A stretch of DNA of 64,000 nucleotides from Paenibacillus brevis (lineage in GTDB: Bacteria > Bacillota > Bacilli > Paenibacillales > Paenibacillaceae), in assembly GCF_018919145.1 (NCBI RefSeq), contig NZ_JAHLQJ010000018.1, positions 28,555 to 92,554 on the forward strand, in the 5' to 3' direction. The notes below the pieces were generated by a model. The model was not told where the DNA came from. It was given only the letters and a program-made list of their open reading frames with translations, and searched no databases. Positions 8,929-19,634 of the stretch are shown here, one piece after another. The translations under genes and the position numbers were made by a program. Within the stretch, counting starts at the first letter, position 1; each line of letters begins with the position of its first letter.

Positions 8929-10200
8929 CTAAAATTCACTACGGTCCCAATGATGATCAATTTTTACAATTCCCACTTCATTGGATAGGCTTGTCACCTT
9001 AAATGAATACTTCTTATCATGAAAATCATACTGAAGCCCATTCTCATCATGAATTGCAACTGTGAGTAGATATGTTCCTCCACATAAGTTCAATTGAGGG
9101 ATTTTAAAATACACCTCACCTACATCATTAACGGATAGTTCATCAATTTTATAATAATCGATTTGGGTATTTGTCCCATAACAATGCACATGTTCTAATG
9201 TGTGAATAGCTATTCCAAAAACCGGATTTTCAACAAAACCCCAACTTTTATAGTGAATTCTTATAAGTAGCTCATCACCGCTAAGAAAGCTCATCTTCTT
9301 CTTACCATTGAAATCTTCAAGAATTACATCTGTAATTTCGACCTTTCTATTTCCCCATCTCTGTTCATCGTGTTGATTCTCTTTATTAGTATCGAAAGAG
9401 TCTGAAGAATCTTGTTTTACTTCAATTTGCTTATTAACTTCTCCTGCCTCTTCAATCAATCGCTTATCTTCTTCTATAGCTAAGTATTCCAAATATTTAT
9501 CTATTACCTTTTTAGGTTTATCGTCTTCCACAATCTTACCTTTGTTTATCCAAACAACCCTATCGCACAGTTTCTCCATAGCACCTAAATCATGGGATAC
9601 AAACACGATAGTCGTTCCTTTTTGCTTCATATTCCGAAGTTGATCCATGCATTTTTGTTGAAATGCAGCGTCTCCTACTGCAAGCACCTCATCAATTAAA
9701 AGCACCTCTGGTTCAACCATGATGGCAACCGAGAAGGCAAGTCTCATATACATTCCGGAAGAATAGTTTCTGACCGGATTATCAATATAACCCTTGAGTT
9801 CAGAAAACATGATAATTTGATCTAGTTTCTTTTTAATCTCTTTTTTTGTCAATCCCAGTATGGCTGCATTCATAAATATATTTTCTCGCCCTGTAAAATC
9901 CGGATGAAACCCTGCCCCTAATTCGAGTAAGCTTGAGACTTTACCACTGACACGAATCTGTCCACTATCCGGATATAAAATTCCTGTTAACAATTTAAGA
10001 AGTGTGCTTTTCCCTGAACCATTTCTTCCGATGAAACCAACAGTTTGTCCTTTTTCTATATTCAATGAGACATTGTTTAGTGCACAAAATTCCTGATACT
10101 TGTTCTTTCTACCTTTTACAATCCTATCCTTAAGCGTGGAACTTCTTTCGGTGAAAATTTTAAAAGTCTTGGTTACATTGCTAATGGAGATTGCATCCAT
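8929..10200 (-). CDS. wzt: ABC glycan exporter ATPase with C-terminal glycan-recognition domain (Wzt type)
   Basis: A 423-residue ATPase. The nucleotide-binding domain spans about 1-245 with Walker A GRNGSGKS (58-65), signature YSSGM (146-150), Walker B LLIDE (167-171) and switch His in VSHD (203). This matches the TagH/KpsT/Wzt group. After a charged linker (about 245-285) comes a C-terminal beta-type domain of about 140 residues, the position of the Wzt carbohydrate-binding domain that recognises the capped non-reducing end. KpsT-type and teichoic acid ATPases usually lack it. ATG 10200 has AAGGAG upstream. It pairs with the Wzm permease just upstream to flip the finished lipid-linked chain. 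Confidence 0.92.
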   Translation of the reverse strand: MDAISISNVTKTFKIFTERSSTLKDRIVKGRKNKYQEFCALNNVSLNIEKGQTVGFIGRNGSGKSTLLKLLTGILYPDSGQIRVSGKVSSLLELGAGFHPDFTGRENIFMNAAILGLTKKEIKKKLDQIIMFSELKGYIDNPVRNYSSGMYMRLAFSVAIMVEPEVLLIDEVLAVGDAAFQQKCMDQLRNMKQKGTTIVFVSHDLGAMEKLCDRVVWINKGKIVEDDKPKKVIDKYLEYLAIEEDKRLIEEAGEVNKQIEVKQDSSDSFDTNKENQHDEQRWGNRKVEITDVILEDFNGKKKMSFLSGDELLIRIHYKSWGFVENPVFGIAIHTLEHVHCYGTNTQIDYYKIDELSVNDVGEVYFKIPQLNLCGGTYLLTVAIHDENGLQYDFHDKKYSFKVTSLSNEVGIVKIDHHWDRSEF

Positions 10201-10218
10201 ATTGATACCTACTCCTTA

Positions 10219-10995
10219 CTAAATTTCTTCAGCAAACTTTCTGCTAAGTTTACCAAATACAAAATAACAGATAATCAATAGACCAATTGAAAGAAGGCCT
10301 AACCACAATAGCTGAATCATATCCGGAAACTGGTTGTAGAAAAACACCTTGTGGAATCCATTAACAATTGGATTCATCGGATTTAAAGCAAATACGCTCT
10401 TTAATCCAGCAGGTATCATATCCTCTGTAAAGACTATAGGTGTAAGATAAAACCATGCCATCACTACTACGGATAAAATATGTTCAAGGTCTCTGAAATA
10501 CACATTTAAACAAGAAACTAAAGTAGTAAGCGCCAAGGTAAAAATAAAATATACCGTTAGAATTATAGGCAGCGTTATCAATGGTAAACCCACTTTCACG
10601 TTTGAAAAAAACAATACCGGAAAAAGCACAACTAGGCTTAGCAAAAAATTAATTACCCCACCTAGAACAACAGATAAGGGTAAGATCTCTTTGGGAAAAT
10701 ATATTTTTTTTACTAAACCAGCATTTCGAATCACCGAAGTTGCTCCCGAAACTAAAGATTGACTCAACAGGTTCCATACAACAATCCCGATAAATAAGTA
10801 TGCTGTATAATTCTCCAATGAAATTCGTACAACATACTTAAAAACAAGAGAATAAACCCCCAGCATCAATAAAGGGTTTAGCAAAGTCCAAAAAAAACCT
10901 AAGAAGGACCCTTTGTATCTAGTTCGGAGATCAGTCAAAACTAAGCTTTCCAACATCTGTCGATATTTGAATATTTCCACCGTTTTTTTATACAT
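10219..10995 (-). CDS. wzm: ABC glycan exporter permease (Wzm type)
   Basis: An ABC-2 permease of 258 residues from ATG 10995, with AAGGGG upstream and a 16-base gap to the preceding stop. An in-frame ATG at 11058 would overlap the upstream gene by 47 bases and add an atypical N-terminus, so it is not preferred. The N-terminal amphipathic part contains LTDLRTRYKGSFLGFFW, the usual Wzm/TagG signature, followed by about six membrane segments. With Wzt it forms the exporter for undecaprenyl-linked polysaccharide. This export route is used for S-layer glycans, some O antigens and teichoic acids. Confidence 0.9.
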   Translation of the reverse strand: MYKKTVEIFKYRQMLESLVLTDLRTRYKGSFLGFFWTLLNPLLMLGVYSLVFKYVVRISLENYTAYLFIGIVVWNLLSQSLVSGATSVIRNAGLVKKIYFPKEILPLSVVLGGVINFLLSLVVLFPVLFFSNVKVGLPLITLPIILTVYFIFTLALTTLVSCLNVYFRDLEHILSVVVMAWFYLTPIVFTEDMIPAGLKSVFALNPMNPIVNGFHKVFFYNQFPDMIQLLWLGLLSIGLLIICYFVFGKLSRKFAEEI

Positions 10996-11011
10996 TTCGC
11001 ACTTTAGCCCC

Positions 11012-11959
11012 TTAAAGCTTCTTTCTCCAAAATTCAAGAATATCATTAAGTGATTCATTTAATGTTATTTTATTCTGCCACCCAGTAGTCCTGCTTATAT
11101 TACTTGGGTCTCCATAATAAACCGGAATATCTGAAGGCCTTAAGCGACTCATATCTTTCTCAACACAAATAGAAGTACATTTGCTCAATTGGATCATTGT
11201 CTGTAACAGTGTATTTATTGATACCGGGATGCCCGAACAAACATTGTAGGCTTGTCCGGGCATTCCTTTACGCTGAAGCAATGTATATGCATATGCGATA
11301 TCACGTACATCTGAAAAGTCACGTTTAGCTTCTAAATTCCCTACTGAAATTATTGGATCAACCTCGCCCTTTTCAATTCGAACTATCTGGGTCGCGAAAT
11401 CTGTTGTAACAAAACCTTGCCCTTGGCCTGGGCCTATATGGTTAAAGGGGCGAGCATGGACAATTCTCATGCCATGTGCTTGCGAGTACTGTTTAGCCAT
11501 TAACCAAACCGAAGCCTTCGACACTCCATAAGGACTTATAGGATTTAAAGCCACTGACTCACTAATTGGCAAGTCACTATATCCCACTCCCCCATATTCT
11601 TCGGAGGACCCAATAGTCAGTACTCTTACTTCTTTGCAAATACTACTTTTCCGCAAAGATTCTAAAAACCTCAAAGTGTTCAGGGCATTTCCTTCAAAGG
11701 TATCCAAATGATTACTCCAAGAAAACTTAACTGAGCTCTGTCCAGCCAAATGATATATTTCATCTGGTCTGATATCGTTAAACAAATTTATTAACAACTG
11801 TTCGTTTGAATAATCTACTTTTACCAAATTACAATTATTAATAACACTATCTTGAGCTTCCATTCTAGTGAATCCCCAGACCTCATACCCCTTATCTAGC
11901 AGCAATTGTGCAAGATGTCGCCCCACAAACCCCTTAATACCGGTAATTAGCGCTCTCAT
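11012..11959 (-). CDS. rmd: NAD(P)-dependent sugar reductase, GDP-4-keto-6-deoxymannose reductase (Rmd-like)
   Basis: A 315-residue short-chain dehydrogenase of the extended type. ATG 11959 is chosen over ATG 11965 because AAGGGA is six bases before it and abuts the other. It has the Rossmann motif TGIKGFVGRHLA, the catalytic SPYGVSK (Tyr-x3-Lys) and the substrate-side RPFNHIGPGQG. The gene follows gmd directly, and the gmd-rmd pair makes GDP-D-rhamnose, as described for Aneurinibacillus thermoaerophilus. An alternative product of this fold is GDP-6-deoxy-D-talose, since both come from the same keto intermediate. The D-rhamnose call is family-based inference. Confidence 0.85.
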   Translation of the reverse strand: MRALITGIKGFVGRHLAQLLLDKGYEVWGFTRMEAQDSVINNCNLVKVDYSNEQLLINLFNDIRPDEIYHLAGQSSVKFSWSNHLDTFEGNALNTLRFLESLRKSSICKEVRVLTIGSSEEYGGVGYSDLPISESVALNPISPYGVSKASVWLMAKQYSQAHGMRIVHARPFNHIGPGQGQGFVTTDFATQIVRIEKGEVDPIISVGNLEAKRDFSDVRDIAYAYTLLQRKGMPGQAYNVCSGIPVSINTLLQTMIQLSKCTSICVEKDMSRLRPSDIPVYYGDPSNISRTTGWQNKITLNESLNDILEFWRKKL

Positions 11960-11984
11960 AATCATTCCCTTTGACTAAAATTTT

Positions 11985-14052
<2,068 letters not shown>

Positions 14053-14056
<4 letters not shown>

Positions 14057-15354
14057 TGTCTTCCTCCAAATTTCCATTTTTCAATATATTTTAATCGTTC
14101 TTGTATCAACTTCCCAATAGCCGGCGGTGAAAAGCCCTCTTTGATATTTCTTTGACCAGCTAGAGCAATTTTATCATAGAACTCTTTATCGGCAGCTAAC
14201 CTTTTCATATAGTCTCCTGCTTGATCGACATCCGGATCCGCCCATTGCTGGTATGCCTTATAAGGACCATAATCATTTCCGACTTGGATTAATCTATAAT
14301 CAACCGGACAGGAATTGCTTGTATTCATAAAATCTGTATTCGAGGACCAGTTAGTTCCGATCACCGGCTTTCCAAGGTACATGGCTTCAGCCAATCCGAG
14401 CCCGAACCCCTCACTTCTATGCAAAGATACAAAACAATCTGTTACATTCAGCAATGCATTTATATCATTACGGCTGATCGTATCCGTTATTAAATAGATA
14501 TTTTGATAATCCTCTATAAGGGAGTCAAGCGCTCTAAGTTCAGCCGTCCCGCTTCTATAACTATTTACCTTTAAAACAAGTCCGACACTTGCATCATCCG
14601 GTTTAAAGGCCACTTTAAAAGCCTCTACCACAGCTTTCGGATTCTTTCGCTCCTGATAACTCTTCACATCGTACATAGAAAGAAATAGAAATGCATTCTC
14701 AGGCAGGCGAAAATAGGCTCTATTCCGTGGCTCCTTTATTTTCACATCGATAGAGTGCGGAATTTTTACCACCGGAACCGGACTCTTTAAAGCTATAGAA
14801 TCTGCGACAAATGTCGACGGAACCCACACTTCGTCTACCAAACTAAAACCCTCTAACCATTCATCCGGAAACTCAGGTAGTTCCCAGTGCCAATAACCTA
14901 TTGTATATCTATTTTGGAATAGTGTGTTCCCATATTTCGCATAAATTTCTGTCATTTGCTCGGCATTTACATGAAGCAGGTTTATATTATAGTTTGGTCC
15001 AGTAATTTCTTTGTGAACCCATGACAAGTCTTCCATTCTAGCGCTATTGGTTCCCGTGAAATTAAGGATTCCGAACGGAATATGAGCAGCTTCCAGGTTA
15101 TTGGCAGCAATTCTGCAAGATTCCCCAATTCCCATTTCTGCTCTTGAATAGCCTAAGAGATTCACACCTCTTGCACCAGTGACATAAGAGTGAGTTGAAG
15201 TAGCCTTTTCGATAGGAAAAGCTTTCTTGAGCAACATCCTCTTAACTTTTTGCCTGACAGTGGGAGAAACTATGCTGGTAATAAGAGGCTTTATTTTAAC
15301 TGCCAGCTTATATGTAATTCTATAAATCAAGTTCTTAATTTTGCACACCACCAA
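14053..15354 (-). CDS. GT4 family glycosyltransferase, first gene of the glycan operon
   Basis: A 433-residue GT-B protein. A basic 50-residue N-terminus precedes GVNLLGYSRAEMGIGESCR; the donor-site motif RSEGFGLGLAEAMYLGKPVI lies near residue 320. The frame opens at TTG 15354 followed by two in-frame GTG codons, none with a clear ribosome site, so the start is uncertain; an internal ATG at codon 41 is another option. Its stop overlaps the manC start. The opposite-strand ligase-type gene begins about 95 bases away, so the gap must hold divergent promoters. It probably adds a sugar to the lipid-linked glycan. Substrate is unknown. Confidence 0.88.
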
Positions 15355-15449
15355 ATCTTGGACGTTAAACGGAATGATGGAAATCTAGCCCCATCCTTTT
15401 CCTTATGCTAAAATACTATACGTATCTACTAGCAAAGGAGCAAAAATAC

Positions 15450-17906
15450 GTGTCGAATCCAGTATACGGGAAAAAGGCAGCAACGTCGAGAAAGAGGGAG
15501 AATTTCCCTGCATCGTTGTGGCTATTAATTGTTGGTTTAATTTTGTTTCTGGTGTGGGCTCCATTCCAGGCCGGACTATTTAACGGGTTAGTTCAAAACT
15601 TTGAGAACCCAATCTATTGGTCTGTATTAATTGGAGGAATCCTCGGGGTCATATGGGTCTGGGCTCATTTCAAGAAATTTAGGTTAGAGGATCAGCGGGA
15701 TTGGACAGCGGCGTGGGTATTGCTTATTCCAATCACTTATTGCCTCTCTTTGATTTCGGCGGCTAGTCATTATTTTGCCATGAACGCGGTGCTGATTCAG
15801 TGTCTATATGCGATCATTTTCGTAATTGGACTTTATATCTTGCAAAATAAATCGGCCAATACTATCATTGAAACTTCTCTTATCGGCGTTTCTTATCTTA
15901 TCGTCCTGTTTGGCCTGTTCAATTGGCTCGGACAAGGGAGAACGGTTTCCGCACTAGTCGGCTGGTTTACAAAGACGGTTATCGGCGGCCAGTACAATCA
16001 AGCAGTATGGATTGATGCAAATGGACCACGTCTTGCTTCAGTCTTCCAGTATCCAAATACATACGCAGCTTACTTGTTGGCTTTTCTGTTTGTAGCTGTG
16101 TTTGCTATTACTCGATCAACAAAATGGTATCTCCAGGTGATTCATGCCTTCATGCTGGTACCGATTATTTTGTCGATTCTTCTAACCTTGTCGCGCGGCG
16201 GGCTTGTCTTCTTGCCGGTCGTGTTCATCTTGCTGTTGCTGTTCCTGAAGCCGGCCAAGCAAGTTCTGTGGATCATCTATGTCCTGATCTCCGGTGCAGC
16301 TACGCTTGTCATTTCCAAGCCCGTTACAGAGCTCGGACAGCAGTTCCATCTGGGGCAGATTAATAACCCGGCAAAGGGCTGGGGGTATGTGCTTGCCGCA
16401 TCGATTATGGTGGCCTTGTTGGCTTGGGGCATTCAACGCTATATTTCACCTTGGTTAGACCGAATTACAGAACGCTGGGCTTCCAAAAAACTTGCTGGCT
16501 TATGGCTGCCCGTGGTTTCTGTTCTGGCCTCAGTTATTCTTGTAGCGCTCTTGCTCGGAACTAATCTGAAGCATGTTCTTCCTGGCAACATCGGCGACCG
16601 TTTGGAGAATATCAACTTCCAACAGCACAGTGTGCTGGAACGCTTTACGTTCTATAAGGATGCCGTTAAGGTTATTAAGGATTATCCGATACTGGGTGCC
16701 GGAGGAGGCGCCTGGGCTTCCATCTACGAGAAGTACCAGAACAACCCTTATACAAGCCGTCAGGCACACAGCTTTGCCATGCAGTACCTTGTAGAGGTTG
16801 GTCTTTTGGGCTTCATTGTTCTTTTCGCAGGCATCGGATTCATCTTCTATAAATATATTCGCGGATATTTTAAATCTGAAGAAGCACAGCGCAATTCGTA
16901 TTTCGTGTATTTTATTATCGTCCTTTCAATACTTATTCACAGTTTAATGGACTTTAATATGAGTTATGTCTTTATTGGAATACTAGTCTTCCTTGGTCTT
17001 GGGGGCATGTCGGCAGCTATGGATGCTCAGCCTCTCAAACGTCTTTCACTGAAAGGTTCGACAGCCCGCGTACTATATAACGGTATTATTGTGATCAGTT
17101 CCTTACTGCTGATTTTCACTTCAATCCGCTATGTCCAAGCGAATAATACTCTTCAGAAAGGGCAGGAATTGATGGCAACAAGTACAGACTTCCAGGAGAT
17201 TCAAGCTTCTTTCGTGCAAACGCTGAATAAGCGGAAGAATCACCCAACGGCTGTGCTTAACTATAATGTCTTGCTGCGATCTGCCTTTGAGCAAACACAG
17301 GAGGAAGCCTTCTATACACAAAACTTGAGTTTGCTTACAAGCGCTTTGAAAAAGGAACCCTTTGATAAAAATCTGTACTCTCAGCTCGCAACGTTATACA
17401 AGAGCAAGGGCGAGTATGCTAAAGCTTATGATGTTCTTAAGGATAATGCGAGCCGTTATGTGTACGATCAAGACTGGTACGAACAGTTGATTGTTGAATC
17501 CTATGAACTCGGGTACCAAAGCCTTAGCAATGGTGCAGTTGAAGAAAAGGACAAGTACTTCTTCTCCGGACTTCAAGCCTTTGATAGAGTAGTACAAGGA
17601 GTAGAGCATTTAAAGGCCCTGCCGGAGGGGCAGTTTCAAGGGAATCCATTTGCAGTTACCATGAATATGGCGCTTCATGCCGGCAAGATGCAGTACATGA
17701 TGGGAGAGCCTGCTGAAGCAGCTGTTATCCTACAGCATGGACTACCACAGGACTTTAACGATCCGAACAACCGGGAAATTGCTCGCTGGTACCTTGCCGC
17801 TTTACAAGTCTCCGGTGGCAGTGATCAAACAGTTTATGATCAATTGATTCAGGCAGATCCTGGGGAGAAGGCTTCCATCGACCAAATCGCACAACTAACC
17901 TTTTAA
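15450..17906 (+). CDS. O-antigen ligase/polymerase-like membrane protein with C-terminal TPR region
   Basis: An 818-residue protein from GTG 15450, chosen because AAGGAG sits nine bases before it; the frame also has an ATG at 15405 but no ribosome site there. About 12 membrane helices fill residues 15-560. The Wzy_C/WaaL-type core includes GPRLASVFQYPNTYAAYL, LTLSRGG and the outer-loop RQAHSFAMQYLVEVGLLGF with its conserved His. From about 575 it is soluble with TPR-like helices (NLYSQLATLYKSKGEYAKAY). Related proteins are O-antigen ligases, polymerases and oligosaccharyl:S-layer-protein transferases such as WsfB of P. alvei. Placement beside an ABC-export glycan cluster favours transfer of the exported glycan to protein. 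Confidence 0.88.
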   Translation: MSNPVYGKKAATSRKRENFPASLWLLIVGLILFLVWAPFQAGLFNGLVQNFENPIYWSVLIGGILGVIWVWAHFKKFRLEDQRDWTAAWVLLIPITYCLSLISAASHYFAMNAVLIQCLYAIIFVIGLYILQNKSANTIIETSLIGVSYLIVLFGLFNWLGQGRTVSALVGWFTKTVIGGQYNQAVWIDANGPRLASVFQYPNTYAAYLLAFLFVAVFAITRSTKWYLQVIHAFMLVPIILSILLTLSRGGLVFLPVVFILLLLFLKPAKQVLWIIYVLISGAATLVISKPVTELGQQFHLGQINNPAKGWGYVLAASIMVALLAWGIQRYISPWLDRITERWASKKLAGLWLPVVSVLASVILVALLLGTNLKHVLPGNIGDRLENINFQQHSVLERFTFYKDAVKVIKDYPILGAGGGAWASIYEKYQNNPYTSRQAHSFAMQYLVEVGLLGFIVLFAGIGFIFYKYIRGYFKSEEAQRNSYFVYFIIVLSILIHSLMDFNMSYVFIGILVFLGLGGMSAAMDAQPLKRLSLKGSTARVLYNGIIVISSLLLIFTSIRYVQANNTLQKGQELMATSTDFQEIQASFVQTLNKRKNHPTAVLNYNVLLRSAFEQTQEEAFYTQNLSLLTSALKKEPFDKNLYSQLATLYKSKGEYAKAYDVLKDNASRYVYDQDWYEQLIVESYELGYQSLSNGAVEEKDKYFFSGLQAFDRVVQGVEHLKALPEGQFQGNPFAVTMNMALHAGKMQYMMGEPAEAAVILQHGLPQDFNDPNNREIARWYLAALQVSGGSDQTVYDQLIQADPGEKASIDQIAQLTF

Positions 17907-17923
17907 ATTAGCAGATTAACAAA

Positions 17924-17957
17924 AAATCGGCTTCTCCTGCTCAGGAGAGGCCGATTT
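17924..17957. terminator. Bidirectional terminator between the ligase-like gene and galU
   Basis: AAATCGGC and GGCCGATTT arms with a short loop, A-rich before and T-rich after, between convergent genes. The right arm lies inside the last codons of galU, so galU's stop codon is in the hairpin. Confidence 0.85.
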
Positions 17958-18825
17958 CATTTCGGAGCACCAGCTCCGCCAAATATTTTAGCAGGTCATC
18001 ATGCAGTTCTTCTCTTTGCAGGGCATAGTGTATGCTGGTCTTAATAAAACCAAGTCTTTCCCCCACATCATGTCTCAGGCCATCAAAATGGTAAGCAAGA
18101 ATCCGCTCACGCTCACCAAGCCGCGCAATCGCATCTGTCAGTTGAATCTCCCCACCAACGCCCTCTTGCTGATCATTGAGGATATCGAAGATCGCCGGAG
18201 TAAGAATATAGCGTCCCATAATGGCGAGATTAGATGGCGAATGTCCAATGGGCGGCTTCTCCACAAGCTGCCTTGATTCGTAGACCCGATCTCTGACTTT
18301 AATACCGTCGACAACTCCGTATCTGGAGACCTCTTCCCATGGAATCGGTTGAACTCCCACTATGGAAGCTTGCTCCTCATTGTAGACATCGATCATTTGC
18401 TTCAAGCAAGGCTCGTCTGATTCCACGACATCGTCACCAAGCAGTACAGCGAACGGCTCATCTCCTATAAATTTGCGGGCACACCAGATGGCATGGCCCA
18501 GGCCGCGAGGTTCCTTTTGCCGGATATAATGGATGTCTGCCAAATTGGAGGATTTTCGAACCTCATTCAGCATATCCCATTTAGATTTGTCGCTCAAAAA
18601 GTATTCCAGTTCAAACGAATTGTCAAAGTGATCTTCAATGGCCCGTTTGCCTTTCCCTGTTACGATGATGATATCCTCGATTCCCGAGGCAACGGCTTCC
18701 TCCACGATGTACTGAATCGTTGGCTTGTCCACGATCGGCAGCATCTCCTTGGGCATCGCCTTGGTTGCAGGCAGGAAGCGGGTCCCTAGGCCGGCCGCAG
18801 GAATAATGGCCTTACGGATTTTCAT
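17941..18825 (-). CDS. galU: UTP-glucose-1-phosphate uridylyltransferase
   Basis: A 294-residue GalU/GtaB enzyme making UDP-glucose from UTP and glucose-1-phosphate for glycolipid, teichoic acid and exopolysaccharide synthesis. It has the signature [20 protein letters not shown] with [20 protein letters not shown], then [14 protein letters not shown] and VEKPP. ATG 18825 is chosen, with GGAG upstream and family-typical length; a GTG at 18846 is in frame. It is transcribed alone, with a promoter just upstream and a terminator overlapping its end. It is one gene away from the glycan cluster and likely feeds it. Confidence 0.95.
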   Translation of the reverse strand: MKIRKAIIPAAGLGTRFLPATKAMPKEMLPIVDKPTIQYIVEEAVASGIEDIIIVTGKGKRAIEDHFDNSFELEYFLSDKSKWDMLNEVRKSSNLADIHYIRQKEPRGLGHAIWCARKFIGDEPFAVLLGDDVVESDEPCLKQMIDVYNEEQASIVGVQPIPWEEVSRYGVVDGIKVRDRVYESRQLVEKPPIGHSPSNLAIMGRYILTPAIFDILNDQQEGVGGEIQLTDAIARLGERERILAYHFDGLRHDVGERLGFIKTSIHYALQREELHDDLLKYLAELVLRNEIGLS

Positions 18826-18868
18826 TGTTCTCCGGTCTCCTCTCACAGCTCAAACTCTCTTTCTCGAC

Positions 18869-18880
18869 ATTATAGCATAT
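18869..18880 (-). promoter_or_regulatory. galU promoter, extended -10
   Basis: On the minus strand TGC-TATAAT (an extended -10) lies about 45 bases before the galU start. No good -35 is seen at 17 bases, which fits an extended -10 promoter. Confidence 0.6.
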
Positions 18881-18932
18881 GACCAACCACGAACCGACAT
18901 CGTATTGAGTTAGTAATTTGATCAAAAACAAA

Positions 18933-18968
18933 GATGCCCCCTGCAGATCAATTTCTGCAAGAGGCATC
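18933..18968 (-). terminator. Terminator after the 19.1-kb small gene
   Basis: GATGCC and GGCATC arms around a CTGCAGA/TCTGCAG-type inner stem; on the minus strand it is followed by TTTGTTTTT. Confidence 0.75.
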
Positions 18969-19041
18969 CAGGCGAGAATGTTGAGCCCGCTATCGCTATA
19001 GCTACCACACTATTTTTTTGAAGGGGCTCTGCTCAATCTAG

Positions 19042-19239
19042 TTAGATGGTCCAGAACTTGAAGCGGGATACGAATGACTGAGGCGCTTCCTCGGCACGGC
19101 GTCTGCTTCCTGGTTCCGGTGTATGAAGATGGCGTTCTGTACCGAATTCGAGCTTACGGTAAGCTTGATCGCCCTCAAGTTCTAACCGTCCATGAACCTT
19201 TGTAACTACCGATTGCATTTCGAGGAATCCTTCAAACAT
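19042..19239 (-). CDS. Small protein of unknown function, 65 residues
   Basis: Not a recognised family. ATG 19239 stands eight bases after a very strong AGGAGGG, and a terminator hairpin lies about 75 bases past the stop, so the unit looks like a real monocistronic gene. The protein starts MFEGFLEMQSVVTKVHGRLE and ends SFVSRFKFWTI. It is hydrophilic with no signal peptide or membrane segment, and the middle is rich in Arg, Glu and Pro. An in-frame GTG three codons earlier is a weaker start. The expression signals are better evidence than the protein itself. Confidence 0.6.
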   Translation of the reverse strand: MFEGFLEMQSVVTKVHGRLELEGDQAYRKLEFGTERHLHTPEPGSRRRAEEAPQSFVSRFKFWTI

Positions 19240-19248
19240 CACATTCAC

Positions 19249-19572
19249 CCTCCTAGACCTGAAGAATTTTTGTTTATTCCTTACTTCCTGTGTACGCTTT
19301 TATTATACCATCATCACGTTTTCTTTGCTTGGTGATAAATAGGACTTATCACCCCATTTTGAATGCTTTTCACAATTTATTCACAGTAAAAAACGCCTTA
19401 ATTACGCGGTTTTTAAGCATGTCTCCGGATTATGAACAGCTGTCCTCGATTGGAGAACGATTTGTATATAAAGACAAATACAGGATATTCAGCCCACTGT
19501 CTCCTTGGAATAGACTCTCGTCCTCCCTAAAAGTATACATATTTTTCTAGTCACATTTATCCATATAATAAC
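19249..19572. other. A+T-rich intergenic stretch
   Basis: No credible gene. A weak inverted pair AAAAACGC/GCGGTTTTT occurs near 19388-19413. Otherwise nothing is seen apart from likely promoter sequence for the small gene. Confidence 0.4.
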
Positions 19573-19614
19573 CAAAAAAAGGAGCACCCGAAGGTCCATA
19601 CCCCCGGAATGCCC
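19573..19614 (-). terminator. Probable terminator of the U32 gene
   Basis: On the minus strand an imperfect G+C-rich stem (GGGCATTCCG with CGGGTGCTCC) is followed by seven T residues, about 20 bases past the U32 stop. Confidence 0.55.
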
Positions 19615-19634
19615 GCAATTTATTAGCCCTCTGT

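Noticed and set aside
10996..11058. Longer wzm start at 11058
   Set aside because: Would overlap the rmd-like gene by 47 bases; ATG 10995 has AAGGGG and a normal gap.
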